From Streptomyces griseiscabiei (GTDB taxonomy: Bacteria; Actinomycetota; Actinomycetes; Streptomycetales; Streptomycetaceae), in the NCBI RefSeq assembly GCF_020010925.1, contig NZ_JAGJBZ010000001.1, forward strand, positions 1,054,001 through 1,118,000: 64,000 bases of DNA. The letters run 5' to 3'. This document shows, one piece after another, positions 27,350-36,485 of this stretch. A program made the translations under genes and the position numbers. The notes below the pieces were generated by a model. It was given only the letters and a program-made list of their open reading frames with translations, did not search any database and was not told the DNA's origin. Each line of letters starts with the position of its first letter. The first letter of the stretch is position 1.

Positions 27350-28510
27350 ATGAACCACCACCTCTCTCCCGAGTTGGAAGAACTCCGCCGCACGGTCGAG
27401 GAGTTCGCGCACGAGGTCGTCGCGCCCAAGATCGGCGACTTCTACGAGCGGCACGAGTTCCCGTACGAGATCGTGCGCGAGATGGGCCGGATGGGGCTGT
27501 TCGGGCTGCCGTTCCCCGAGGAGCACGGCGGCATGGGCGGTGACTATCTGGCGCTGGGCATCGCGCTGGAGGAGCTGGCCCGTGTCGACTCGTCCGTGGC
27601 GATCACCCTGGAGGCCGGGGTGTCGCTGGGCACGATGCCGATCCATCTCTTCGGCACCCCGGCGCAGAAGGCCGAGTGGCTGCCCCGGCTCTGCTCCGGC
27701 GAGGTGCTGGGCGCGTTCGGCCTCACCGAGCCCGACGGCGGCTCGGACGCGGGCGCGACCCGTACGACGGCCCGGCTGGACGAGTCGACGAACGAGTGGG
27801 TCATCAACGGCAGCAAGTGCTTCATCACCAACTCGGGCACGGACATCACGGCCCTGGTGACGGTCACGGCGGTCACCGGGCGCACCCCGGACGGCAAGCC
27901 CCTGATCTCCTCGATCATCGTCCCGTCCGGCACCCCGGGCTTCACGGTGGCCGCCCCCTACTCCAAGGTCGGCTGGAACGCCTCCGACACCCGGGAGCTG
28001 TCGTTCGCGGACGTCCGGGTCCCGGCGGAGAACCTCCTCGGTGAACTGGGGCGCGGCTACGCCCAGTTCCTGCGCATCCTCGACGAGGGCCGGATCGCCA
28101 TCTCGGCGCTGGCGACGGGGCTCGCCCAGGGCTGTGTGGACGAGTCGGTGAAGTACGCGAAGGAACGGCACGCGTTCGGCCGGCCGATCGGCGCCAACCA
28201 GGCCATCCAGTTCAAGATCGCCGACATGGAGATGAAGGCCCACACGGCCCGTCTCGCCTGGCGCGACGCCGCCTCCCGGCTCGTCTCCGGCGAACCCTTC
28301 AAGAAGGAGGCGGCCCTGGCGAAGCTCTACTCCTCCACCGTCGCCGTCGACAACGCCCGCGACGCCACCCAGATCCACGGCGGCTACGGCTTCATGAACG
28401 AGTACCCGGTCGCCCGGATGTGGCGCGATTCCAAGATCCTGGAGATCGGCGAGGGCACGAGCGAGGTGCAGCGGATGCTGATCGCCAGGGAGTTGGGACT
28501 GGTCGGCTGA
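27350..28510 (+). CDS. acdH: Acyl-CoA dehydrogenase AcdH
   Basis: 386 residues, start at ATG 27350 with AGGAG upstream in the end of the previous gene. FAD blocks FGLTEPDGGSDAGATRTTA and NGSKCFITNSG are present; the catalytic Glu appears in the EGT motif (IGEGTSEVQRMLIARELGL), as in medium/short and branched-chain enzymes. Its place after carboxylase and HMG-CoA lyase, matching SCO2779 (AcdH, known in branched-chain amino-acid catabolism), points to oxidation of isovaleryl-CoA and related branched acyl-CoAs. Last gene of the operon; a hairpin follows. Confidence 0.9.
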   Translation: MNHHLSPELEELRRTVEEFAHEVVAPKIGDFYERHEFPYEIVREMGRMGLFGLPFPEEHGGMGGDYLALGIALEELARVDSSVAITLEAGVSLGTMPIHLFGTPAQKAEWLPRLCSGEVLGAFGLTEPDGGSDAGATRTTARLDESTNEWVINGSKCFITNSGTDITALVTVTAVTGRTPDGKPLISSIIVPSGTPGFTVAAPYSKVGWNASDTRELSFADVRVPAENLLGELGRGYAQFLRILDEGRIAISALATGLAQGCVDESVKYAKERHAFGRPIGANQAIQFKIADMEMKAHTARLAWRDAASRLVSGEPFKKEAALAKLYSSTVAVDNARDATQIHGGYGFMNEYPVARMWRDSKILEIGEGTSEVQRMLIARELGLVG

Positions 28511-28574
28511 CCGACAGGATACGTTCGATTTGATGGCCGGAAACAGTCGCGACAACACGACTCCGGCACTCTTC

Positions 28575-28610
28575 CACCCGGCTCGCCACAGGCGGGCCGG
28601 GTGTCTTTTC
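28575..28610 (+). terminator. Hairpin plus T-rich tail after acdH
   Basis: CACCCGGCTCGCC (28575-28587) pairs with GGCGGGCCGGGTG (28591-28603; one G-T wobble), loop ACA, followed by TCTTTTC. This is the best classical intrinsic terminator in the window. It lies in the 356-base gap between acdH and desE, which otherwise holds the desE promoter and iron box. Confidence 0.85.
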
Positions 28611-28794
28611 ACCCCGTGTGCGGCGGTCGCCCGGCCCGGTCACACCCCCTGCACATCAGGGACACATTTCACAGGTTTACGTTTCAACTGATCCCCGCAA
28701 ACCTCAAGAACCTTCGATTCACAGGTAATTCAAAGATTAGGGCGGCGGCGGACCTGGGCATTCCACTCCCTGGAACCACCCCCTGGACAACTAG

Positions 28795-28813
28795 TGAGGT
28801 TAGGCTAACCTAC
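28795..28813 (+). promoter_or_regulatory. Iron box upstream of desE
   Basis: TGAGGTTAGGCTAACCTAC matches the DtxR/DmdR iron-box consensus TTAGGTTAGGCTAACCTAA at 17 of 19 positions and is 54 bases before the desE start. Iron-loaded DmdR1 would repress desE here. Confidence 0.9.
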
Positions 28814-28866
28814 CTTCGAACTCACCCCCGGGCGGAACTCCGCCCCGTTCGAAAGTAGCCATACAC

Positions 28867-29919
28867 ATGTCCAACGCCAGAGCCGCTCACCTCACCCGCC
28901 GTGGCATCCTCGCCGCCGGTGGCGCCCTCGGTCTCGGTGCCGTGCTCGCCGCCTGTGGAGACGAGAAGTCGACGAGCGGCAGCGCCGGCTCCGGCAAGGA
29001 GACGGCCGCCGCCGAGTCCGGCCCCTGGTCGTTCAAGGACGACCGCGGGGTGACCGCCAAGACCGACAAGGCCCCGGCGAACATCGTCGCGTTCGTGGGC
29101 GTCGCCGCCGCGCTCTTCGACTACGGCATCGACGTCAAGGGCGTCTTCGGCCCGACGAAGACGACGGACGGCAAGGCCGACGTCCAGGCCGGCGACCTCG
29201 ACGTCGGCAAGGTCACCGTCCTCGGCAACGTCTGGGACGAGTTCAGCGTCGAGAAGTACGCCGCCCTCGCGCCCGACGTCCTCATCACCACGATGTTCGA
29301 CGACGCCGGCACCCTCTGGTACGTGCCCGAGGCCTCCAAGGACAAGATCGCCAAGCTCGCCCCGAGCGTCGGCATCTCCGTGTACGACCGCCAGCTGACC
29401 GAACCGCTGCAGCGCGTGCTGGAGCTGGCCAAGTCGCTGGGCGCGGACACGGAGTCCGAGAAGACCACCGCCGCCAAGAAGCGGTTCGAGGACGCGGCGG
29501 CCCGGCTGCGCGCGGCCACCAAGGCGAAGCCCGACATCAAGGTGCTCGCCGGCTCCGCCAGCCAGGACATCTTCTACGTCTCCGGTTCGAACCTCTCCAT
29601 CGACCTGGAGTACTTCAAGGCCCTCGGCGTGAACTTCGTCGAGCCGAGCGCCGAGGTGCTGAAGGCCAGCGGGGGTTGGTTCGAGAACCTCAGCTGGGAG
29701 AACGTCGACAAGTACGACGCGGACGTCATCATCATGGACAACCGCACGTCGGCGATCCAGCCGGACGCGATCGAAGAGGCGACGTGGAAGAAGCTGCCGG
29801 CGGTGAAGGCCGGGCAGGTCATCGGGCGCAACCCCGAGCCGATCCTCTCCTACGACAAGTGCGCGCCGCTCCTGGAGGAGCTGGCCGAGGCGATCGAGAA
29901 CGCGAAGAAGGTCAGCTAG
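28867..29919 (+). CDS. desE: Ferrioxamine-binding lipoprotein DesE
   Basis: 350 residues. The N-terminus combines a twin-arginine n-region (HLTRRGILAAGG) with a lipobox (VLAAC, Cys about 28), so it is a membrane-anchored, possibly Tat-exported lipoprotein. The rest is a FecB/FepB-type periplasmic binding fold (SFKDDRGVTAKTDKAPANIV; ENVDKYDADVIIMDN). It captures ferrioxamines E/B for an ABC importer encoded elsewhere. Placement before the biosynthetic genes and the iron box just upstream identify it with SCO2780 (desE). Confidence 0.92.
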   Translation: MSNARAAHLTRRGILAAGGALGLGAVLAACGDEKSTSGSAGSGKETAAAESGPWSFKDDRGVTAKTDKAPANIVAFVGVAAALFDYGIDVKGVFGPTKTTDGKADVQAGDLDVGKVTVLGNVWDEFSVEKYAALAPDVLITTMFDDAGTLWYVPEASKDKIAKLAPSVGISVYDRQLTEPLQRVLELAKSLGADTESEKTTAAKKRFEDAAARLRAATKAKPDIKVLAGSASQDIFYVSGSNLSIDLEYFKALGVNFVEPSAEVLKASGGWFENLSWENVDKYDADVIIMDNRTSAIQPDAIEEATWKKLPAVKAGQVIGRNPEPILSYDKCAPLLEELAEAIENAKKVS

Positions 29920-29939
29920 GGCCGAGGTCGTGGGTCGGG

Positions 29940-30085
29940 TGCGGGTGTGTGGGGGCTGGTCGCGCAGTTCCCCGCGCCCCTGAAAAAGCAGGGGCTGCGC
30001 CCCGTGCTTTTTCAACGGCCCGCAGGGCCGTTGCTCTTAGGGGCGCGGGGAACTGCGCGAGAAGCCCCACCGGACCCGCACCCGC
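29940..30085. repeat. Long intergenic inverted repeat, copy after desE
   Basis: Left arm CGCGCAGTTCCCCGCGCCCC (29959-29978), internal hairpin GAAAAAGCAGGGGCTGCGCC with CCGTGCTTTTTCAACGG, then ACGGCCCGCAGGGCCGT, and right arm GGGGCGCGGGGAACTGCGCG (30041-30060), followed by a C-rich tail. Almost identical to the copy at 36.3 kb. It may terminate desE transcription before desF. Confidence 0.85.
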
Positions 30086-30127
30086 CCACGAACCCGCCCC
30101 GCCCCCGCCCCTCACCCAGGAGCCCCC

Positions 30128-30985
30128 ATGACGACGGCCGTAGCCGCCCCCTTCCGTTTCTTCTCTCTTCAGGTCGCGCGGACGGAGCGGCTGGGCCCGT
30201 CCCTCGTGCGCGTCTCGTTCGCGGGGGACGACCTGCGGTTCTTCCGCTCCGACGGCGCGGACCAGTCGCTGTCGCTGTTCCTGCCGCACCCCGGGCAGGA
30301 GGTCCCGGCCGTGCCCTACGAGTCGGGGGACGACTGGTGGCAGGCGTGGCGGGAACTGCCGGACGACGTACGGGCGGTGATGCGCTCGTACACCCTGCGG
30401 GGGCTGCGCCGCGACGCGCACGGCGAGACCGTCGGGATCGACATCGACTTCGTGCTGCACGGGGTCGAGCCGGGGGCCGCCGCGCCCGCCGGGCCCGCCT
30501 CGCGGTGGGCCTCGCAGGCCGCTCCCGGCCACCGGGTGGTCCTGCTCGGGCCCGCGATCGCCGACAACCGCGCGATCCGGTTCCGGCCCCCGGCCGACAC
30601 CGATCTGGTGCTGATCTGGGGCGACGACACGGCGCTGCCCGCCGCCTCCGCGATCCTGGAGTCGCTGCCGGCCGGCACCCCGGCCCGGGTCTGGCTGGAG
30701 GTCCACCACCCGGGGGACATCCAGGACCTGGTGACCGAGGCCGGCGCCGAGATCACCTGGCTGGTGCGGGACGAGGGCGCGCCGCCCGCCCTGGACACCA
30801 TCCGCGCCGCCCAACTGCCGCCCAGTGAGCTGCCGTACGCCTGGATCGCCGGTGAGTCCGGCCGGGTGAAGGAGTTGCGCCGTCATCTCGTGCGGGAGCG
30901 CGGGATCGACAAGCGGCGCGTCACCTTCGTCGGGTACTGGCGTGAGGGTCTGACGGAGGAGCAGTTGCGGGAGCGCGGCGAGTAA
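30128..30985 (+). CDS. desF: Siderophore-interacting ferric reductase DesF
   Basis: 285 residues, SIP/ViuB family: FAD-binding barrel with the RSYTLRG block (MRSYTLRGLRRDAHGE, about 79-94) and a C-terminal NAD(P)H domain (YAWIAGESGRVKELRRHLVR, then GYWREG near the end). It would release iron from imported ferrioxamine by reduction in the cytosol. Located 208 bases after desE, separated by a repeat; corresponds to SCO2781. Confidence 0.88.
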   Translation: MTTAVAAPFRFFSLQVARTERLGPSLVRVSFAGDDLRFFRSDGADQSLSLFLPHPGQEVPAVPYESGDDWWQAWRELPDDVRAVMRSYTLRGLRRDAHGETVGIDIDFVLHGVEPGAAAPAGPASRWASQAAPGHRVVLLGPAIADNRAIRFRPPADTDLVLIWGDDTALPAASAILESLPAGTPARVWLEVHHPGDIQDLVTEAGAEITWLVRDEGAPPALDTIRAAQLPPSELPYAWIAGESGRVKELRRHLVRERGIDKRRVTFVGYWREGLTEEQLRERGE

Positions 30986-31050
30986 ACCGAGTTACCGGAG
31001 TCATCGACGTGACCACAGTCACGGACGAGGCCGGGCTCCACTCAAGTTAG

Positions 31051-31069
31051 TTAGGTTAGGCTTACCTAA
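31051..31069 (+). promoter_or_regulatory. Iron box upstream of desA
   Basis: TTAGGTTAGGCTTACCTAA matches the iron-box consensus at 18 of 19 positions and lies 74 bases before the desA start, preceded by an overlapping TTAG word (31047-31050). This is the DmdR1 site for the desABCD operon. Confidence 0.93.
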
Positions 31070-31142
31070 GTTGGACGACGTGATGTCACCCCCCACTCAC
31101 CTCTCCGTCCCACCCGGACCGCCCCGCTCGGAGGACCTCCCC

Positions 31143-32588
31143 ATGCGCTCGCACCTGCTCAATGACACGACCGCGGAGCGGTACCGCCGCACCGTGACCG
31201 AAGGCGTGGAGCGGGTGGCGGCCAGACTCGCCACCACCGACCGACCGTTCACCGGTGTCACCGTCGACGCCCTCTCCCCCCACATCGAGAAGATCGACCT
31301 CGACCGGCCGCTGCACGACACGGCCGCCGTCCTCGACGAGCTGGAGGACGTGTATCTGCGCGACGCGGTCTACTTCCACCACCCGCGCTATCTCGCCCAC
31401 CTCAACTGCCCGGTCGTCATCCCGGCCGTGCTCGGCGAGGCCGTCCTCTCCGCCGTCAACTCCTCCCTGGACACCTGGGACCAGTCGGCCGGCGGCACCC
31501 TGATCGAGCGCAAACTGATCGACTGGACCAACGAGCGCATCGGCTTCGGGCCCGCCGCCGACGGCGTGTTCACCTCCGGCGGCTCCCAGTCCAACCTCCA
31601 GGCCCTGCTGCTCGCCCGGGAGGAGGCCAAGACCGACGACACGGCCAGACTGCGGATCTTCGCCTCCGAGGTCAGCCACTTCAGCGTGAAGAAGTCGGCG
31701 AAACTGCTGGGCCTCGGCCAGGACGCCGTCGTCACCGTCCCGGTGGACACCGACAAGCGCATGCAGACCATGGCCCTCGCCCGCGAGCTGGAGCGCTGCA
31801 GGCACGACGGTCTCGTCCCCATGGCCGTCGTCGCCACCTCCGGCACCACCGACTTCGGCTCCATCGACCCGCTGCCCGAGATAGCCGAGCTGTGCGCCCA
31901 GTACGACACCTGGATGCACGTCGACGCCGCCTACGGCTGCGGTCTGCTCGTCTCGCTCAAGCGCCGCCATCTCCTCGACGGCATCGAGCGCGCCGACTCC
32001 GTCACCGTCGACTACCACAAGTCCTTCTTCCAGCCGGTGAGTTCGTCCGCCGTACTGGTCCGCGACAGGGACACCCTGCGCCACGCCACCTACCACGCGG
32101 AGTACCTCAACCCGCGCCGGATGGTCACCGAGCGCATCCCCAACCAGGTCGACAAGTCCCTCCAGACCACCCGCCGCTTCGACGCGCTCAAGCTGTGGAT
32201 GACGCTGCGCACGATGGGCGCCGACGGCATCGGGCAGCTCTTCGACGAGGTCTGCGACCTGGCGGCGGAAGGCTGGCGGATGCTCGCCGCCGACCCGCGC
32301 TACGACGTGGTCGTCGAGCCCCGGCTGTCCACGCTGGTCTACCGCTACATCCCCGAGGCCGTCACCGACCCGGCCGAGATCGACCGCGCCAACCTGTACG
32401 CCCGCAAGGCCCTGTTCGCCTCCGGCGACGCCGTGGTCGCGGGCACCAAGGTCGGCGGTCGCCACTACCTGAAGTTCACCCTGCTCAACCCCGAGACGAC
32501 GGTCGCCGACATCGCCGCCGTACTCGATCTGATCGCCGGCCACGCCGAGCAGTACCTGGGAGAGTCCCTTGACCGCGTCGCTTCCTGA
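31143..32588 (+). CDS. desA: Lysine decarboxylase DesA
   Basis: 481 residues from ATG 31143, chosen for GGAGG 8 bases upstream; longer frames lack a site. Group II PLP decarboxylase: the PLP-Lys lies in [13 protein letters not shown] (Lys about 293), with [11 protein letters not shown] supplying the cofactor Asp. It makes cadaverine from lysine, the first step of desferrioxamine synthesis. It overlaps desB by 20 bases. First gene of desABCD, under the iron box at 31051. Confidence 0.93.
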   Translation: MRSHLLNDTTAERYRRTVTEGVERVAARLATTDRPFTGVTVDALSPHIEKIDLDRPLHDTAAVLDELEDVYLRDAVYFHHPRYLAHLNCPVVIPAVLGEAVLSAVNSSLDTWDQSAGGTLIERKLIDWTNERIGFGPAADGVFTSGGSQSNLQALLLAREEAKTDDTARLRIFASEVSHFSVKKSAKLLGLGQDAVVTVPVDTDKRMQTMALARELERCRHDGLVPMAVVATSGTTDFGSIDPLPEIAELCAQYDTWMHVDAAYGCGLLVSLKRRHLLDGIERADSVTVDYHKSFFQPVSSSAVLVRDRDTLRHATYHAEYLNPRRMVTERIPNQVDKSLQTTRRFDALKLWMTLRTMGADGIGQLFDEVCDLAAEGWRMLAADPRYDVVVEPRLSTLVYRYIPEAVTDPAEIDRANLYARKALFASGDAVVAGTKVGGRHYLKFTLLNPETTVADIAAVLDLIAGHAEQYLGESLDRVAS

Positions 32589-33885
32589 ACCCGCCGAGTA
32601 CGCGGAATCCGCGGTATCCGCGGTGTCCGCCGTGAAGACCCACGACTTCATCGGCATCGGGCTGGGACCCTTCAACCTCGGCCTCGCCTGCCTCACCGAG
32701 CCCATCGCCGAACTCGACGGGATCTTCCTGGACTCGAAGCCGGCCTTCGAGTGGCACTCGGGGATGTTCCTCGACGGCGCCCACCTCCAGACCCCGTTCA
32801 TGTCGGACCTGGTCACCCTCGCCGACCCGACGTCCCCGTACTCCTTCCTGAACTACCTGAAGGACTCCGGCCGTCTCTACTCGTTCTACATCCGCGAGAA
32901 CTTCTACCCGCTGCGGGTCGAGTACGACGACTACTGCCGCTGGGCCGCGAACCGGCTGAGCAACGTCCGCTTCAACACGACGGTGACGGAGGTGACGTAC
33001 GAGAACGAGATCTACGCCGTGCGGACGGCCGACGGCGACGTCCTCCGCGCCCGTCACCTCGTCCTCGGCACCGGCACACCCCCGTACGTCCCGGAGGCGG
33101 CACACGGCCTGGACGGCGACTGGATCCACAACTCCCGCTACATGGCGCACAAGCGGGAGCTGCAGCGGAAGAAGTCGATCACGCTGGTCGGCTCCGGGCA
33201 GTCGGCCGCCGAGATCTACCTCGACCTGCTCGGCGAGATCGACGTCCACGGCTACCAGCTGAACTGGGTGACGCGCTCCCCGCGCTTCTTCCCCCTCGAA
33301 TACACCAAGCTCACGCTGGAGATGACCTCCCCGGAGTACATCGACTACTTCCGCGAGCTGCCGGAGCCGACCCGCTACCGCCTCACCCAGGAACAGAAGG
33401 GCCTCTTCAAGGGCATCGACGGGGACCTCATCAACGAGATCTTCGACCTGCTCTACCAGAAGAGCCTGGGCGGCCCGCTCCCCACCCGGCTGCTCACCAA
33501 CTCCGCCCTGCACAGCGTCCGTCACGAGAACGGCACCTACACGCTCGGCCTGCGTCAGGAGGAGCAGGAGAAGGACTTCGCGATCGACTCGCAGGGTCTG
33601 ATCCTCGCCACCGGCTACAAGTACGCCGAGCCGGAGTTCCTGAAGCCCGTCCGCGACCGGCTGGTCTACGACGCCCGGGGCAACTTCGACGTGGCCCGCA
33701 ACTACGCCATCGACACCACCGGCCGGGGCGTCTTCCTGCAGAACGCCGGCGTCCACACCCACAGCATCACCTCGCCCGACCTGGGCATGGGCCCGTACCG
33801 CAACGCGTACATCATCCGTGAGCTGCTCGGCACGGAGTACTACCCGGTGGAGAAGACCATCGCGTTCCAGGAGTTCGCCGTATGA
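32569..33885 (+). CDS. desB: Cadaverine N-hydroxylase DesB
   Basis: 438 residues, TTG start inside the 3' end of desA with GGGAGAG just upstream. FAD site [11 protein letters not shown] (29-39), NADPH site [15 protein letters not shown] (about 206-220) and the C-terminal [11 protein letters not shown] block place it with IucD/PvdA-type N-hydroxylating monooxygenases. It forms N-hydroxycadaverine. The short Ala/Val-rich N-terminal stretch ([10 protein letters not shown]) comes from a small DNA repeat. ATGA overlap with desC. Confidence 0.93.
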   Translation: MTASLPEPAEYAESAVSAVSAVKTHDFIGIGLGPFNLGLACLTEPIAELDGIFLDSKPAFEWHSGMFLDGAHLQTPFMSDLVTLADPTSPYSFLNYLKDSGRLYSFYIRENFYPLRVEYDDYCRWAANRLSNVRFNTTVTEVTYENEIYAVRTADGDVLRARHLVLGTGTPPYVPEAAHGLDGDWIHNSRYMAHKRELQRKKSITLVGSGQSAAEIYLDLLGEIDVHGYQLNWVTRSPRFFPLEYTKLTLEMTSPEYIDYFRELPEPTRYRLTQEQKGLFKGIDGDLINEIFDLLYQKSLGGPLPTRLLTNSALHSVRHENGTYTLGLRQEEQEKDFAIDSQGLILATGYKYAEPEFLKPVRDRLVYDARGNFDVARNYAIDTTGRGVFLQNAGVHTHSITSPDLGMGPYRNAYIIRELLGTEYYPVEKTIAFQEFAV

Positions 33886-34463
33886 GCGCCGCGGACAGCG
33901 CCCACGCTGCGGACTTCACCTTCCGGCCGCTCGACCCGCTGAGCGACGCCGAGCTGCTGCACCGCTGGGTGACACACCCCAAGGCGGCGTACTGGATGAT
34001 GCAGGACGCCAGGCTGGAGGACGTCGAGCGGGCGTACATGGAGGTCGCGGCCGACCCGCACCAGGAGGCCCGGCTGGGGCTGCTGGACGGCGAGCCCGTC
34101 TTCCTGATGGAGCGGTACGACCCCGTCCACCGTGAACTCGTCGGCCTGTACGAGCCCGAGCCGGGTGACGTCGGTATGCACTTCCTGGTGCCGCCGACGG
34201 ACACCCCGGTGCACGGCTTCACCCGGGCCGTGATCACCGCCGTGATGGCGCACCTCTTCGAGGACCCGGCCACCCACCGGGTCGTCGTCGAGCCGGACGT
34301 GTCCAACAAGGCCGTCCACGCCCTCAACGAAGTCGTCGGTTTCGTCCCCCACGGTGAGATCGACAAGCCGGAGAAGCGCGCACTGCTGAGCTTCTGCACC
34401 CGAGAGCAGTTCACCGACAGCCGGACCAGCCAGAGCCTGGCTGCCCGAGGAGTATCCGTATGA
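33882..34463 (+). CDS. desC: N-hydroxycadaverine acyltransferase DesC
   Basis: 193 residues, GNAT-like fold of the siderophore acyltransferase type (AlcB/IucB family). Blocks [26 protein letters not shown] and [20 protein letters not shown] mark the acyl-CoA pocket. It acylates N-hydroxycadaverine with succinyl-CoA (ferrioxamine E, G) or acetyl-CoA (ferrioxamine B). Overlaps desB and desD by 4 bases on both sides. Confidence 0.93.
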   Translation: MSAADSAHAADFTFRPLDPLSDAELLHRWVTHPKAAYWMMQDARLEDVERAYMEVAADPHQEARLGLLDGEPVFLMERYDPVHRELVGLYEPEPGDVGMHFLVPPTDTPVHGFTRAVITAVMAHLFEDPATHRVVVEPDVSNKAVHALNEVVGFVPHGEIDKPEKRALLSFCTREQFTDSRTSQSLAARGVSV

Positions 34464-36232
34464 CCCTGTCCGATGCCGTGGCGCATCTGTCCCCCCACCG
34501 CTGGGCCCGGGCCAACCGGCTGCTCATCCGCAAAGCCCTCGCCGAGTTCGCCCATGAGCGGCTCATCACGCCCGAGGCCACGGCCGACGGCGGCTTCGAG
34601 GTCCGCAGCGACGACGGTCTGACCCGCTACGGGTTCACCGCCGTCCGGCGCGCCCTCGACCACTGGCAGGTCGACGCCGACTCGATCTCCCGTCAACGAG
34701 ACGGCGTCGACCTCCCTCTGGCCGCCCTGGACTTCTTCATCGAACTGAAGAAGTCCCTCGGCCTGAGCGACGAGATCCTGCCGGTCTATCTGGAGGAGAT
34801 CTCCTCCACCCTGGCCGGCACCTGCTACAAGCTCACCAAGCCGCAGACTCCGGTCGCCGAGCTGGTCGACAGCGGCTTCCAGGCCATCGAGACCGGGATG
34901 ACCGAGGGCCACCCCTGCTTCGTCGCCAACAACGGCCGCCTCGGCTTCGGCGTCCACGAGTACCTGTCGTACGCCCCCGAGACGGCGAGCCCGGTCCGCC
35001 TGGTCTGGCTGGCCGCGCACCGCTCCCGGGCGGCGTTCACGGCGGGCGTCGGCATCGAGTACGAGACGTTCCTGCGGGACGAGCTGGGCGCGGCGACGGT
35101 CGACCGTTTCCGCTCCGTCCTCACCGGCCTGGAGCTGGACCCCGCCGACTACCTCTTCATCCCGGTCCACCCCTGGCAGTGGTGGAACAAGCTCACCGTC
35201 ACCTTCGCCGCGGAGGTCGCGCAGCGGAACCTGGTGTGCCTGGGCGAGGGCGACGACGAGTACGTGGCCCAGCAGTCGATCCGGACCTTCTTCAACGGCT
35301 CCGCCCCCGAGAAGCACTACGTCAAGACCGCCCTGTCCGTCCTCAACATGGGCTTCATGCGCGGCCTGTCGGCGGCGTACATGGAGGCGACCCCGGCCAT
35401 CAACGACTGGCTGGCCGGCCTCATCGACAACGACCCGGTGCTGAAGTCCACGGGCCTGTCGATCATCCGCGAGCGGGCGGCCGTCGGCTACCGGCACCTG
35501 GAGTACGAGGCCGCCACCGACAAGTACTCCGCGTACCGCAAGATGCTGGCCGCGCTGTGGCGCGAGAGCCCGGTGGCCTCCCTCCAGGAGGGCGAGTCCC
35601 TGGCGACCATGGCCTCCCTCGTCCATGTCGACCACGAGGGCAACGGCTTCGCGGCGGCGCTCGTCGCCCGCTCGGGCCTGACCCCCACGGAGTGGCTGCG
35701 CCGCTATCTGCGGGCCTACTTCACCCCTCTCCTCCACAGCTTCTACGCCTACGACCTGGTCTTCATGCCGCACGGCGAGAACGTGATCCTGGTGCTGAAG
35801 GACGGCGTCGTCGAGCGGGCGATCTACAAGGACATCGCCGAAGAGATCGCCGTCATGGACCCGGACGCGGTGCTCCCGCCGACGGTGGAACGCCTCCGCG
35901 TGGACGTCCCCGAGGACAAGAAACTCCTCTCCCTCTTCACCGACGTCTTCGACTGCTTCTTCCGCTTCCTGGCCGCCAACCTCGCCGAGGAAGGCGTCCT
36001 GGACGAGGAGGAGTTCTGGCGCACGGTCGCCGAGACGGTCCGTGACTACCAGCACGCGACGCCCGAACTGGCCGACAAGTTCGCCCAGTACGACCTGTTC
36101 GCCCCCGAGTTCGCCCTCTCCTGCCTCAACCGTCTCCAACTCCGCGACAACGAGCAGATGGTCGACCTCGCCGACCCCGCGGGCGCGCTCCAGCTCATCG
36201 GCACCCTGAAGAACCCCATAGCGGGCCTGTAG
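34460..36232 (+). CDS. desD: NIS siderophore synthetase DesD
   Basis: 590 residues, IucA/IucC family: KLTKPQTPVAELVDSGF, GHPCFVANNGRLGFG (about 150-165), HPWQWWNK (about 237) and KTALSVLNMGFMRGLS (about 288-303), with the C-terminal FhuF-like iron-transporter region (FYAYDLVFMPHGENVILVLK). It uses ATP to oligomerise and cyclise N-hydroxy-N-succinylcadaverine into desferrioxamines. Last gene of the operon; a strong hairpin follows 18 bases after the stop. Confidence 0.94.
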   Translation: MTLSDAVAHLSPHRWARANRLLIRKALAEFAHERLITPEATADGGFEVRSDDGLTRYGFTAVRRALDHWQVDADSISRQRDGVDLPLAALDFFIELKKSLGLSDEILPVYLEEISSTLAGTCYKLTKPQTPVAELVDSGFQAIETGMTEGHPCFVANNGRLGFGVHEYLSYAPETASPVRLVWLAAHRSRAAFTAGVGIEYETFLRDELGAATVDRFRSVLTGLELDPADYLFIPVHPWQWWNKLTVTFAAEVAQRNLVCLGEGDDEYVAQQSIRTFFNGSAPEKHYVKTALSVLNMGFMRGLSAAYMEATPAINDWLAGLIDNDPVLKSTGLSIIRERAAVGYRHLEYEAATDKYSAYRKMLAALWRESPVASLQEGESLATMASLVHVDHEGNGFAAALVARSGLTPTEWLRRYLRAYFTPLLHSFYAYDLVFMPHGENVILVLKDGVVERAIYKDIAEEIAVMDPDAVLPPTVERLRVDVPEDKKLLSLFTDVFDCFFRFLAANLAEEGVLDEEEFWRTVAETVRDYQHATPELADKFAQYDLFAPEFALSCLNRLQLRDNEQMVDLADPAGALQLIGTLKNPIAGL

Positions 36233-36250
36233 CCCCCGGCCCCATGAACT

Positions 36251-36289
36251 GACGGGCACCTCGGAGTACGGTCCTCCGAGGTGCCCGTC
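36251..36289 (+). terminator. Perfect 16-bp hairpin after desD
   Basis: GACGGGCACCTCGGAG (36251-36266) and exact complement (36274-36289), 7-base loop; no U-tract. Likely terminator of desABCD. Confidence 0.85.
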
Positions 36290-36308
36290 GCCTGTTCGTC
36301 CGCGGCCC

Positions 36309-36445
36309 GGTGGGGCTTCTCGCGCAGTTCCCCGCGCCCCTGAAAAAGCAGGGGCTGCGCCCCGTGCTTTTTCAACGGCCCGCAGGGGCCGTTGCCTTCA
36401 GGGGCGCGGGGAACTGCGCGACCAGCCCCCACGCACCGGCACCCG
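36309..36445. repeat. Long intergenic inverted repeat, copy after desD
   Basis: Arms CGCGCAGTTCCCCGCGCCCC (about 36321-36340) and GGGGCGCGGGGAACTGCGCG (about 36401-36420), with the internal GAAAAAGCAGGGGCTGCGCC hairpin and a GGCCCGCAGGGGCC stem. Nearly identical to the copy at 29.95 kb. It lies between the desD terminator and the convergent hexosaminidase. Confidence 0.85.
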
Positions 36446-36485
36446 CCGACGCACCCGCAACCCCCCACCCCCTACCGCGCACCCC

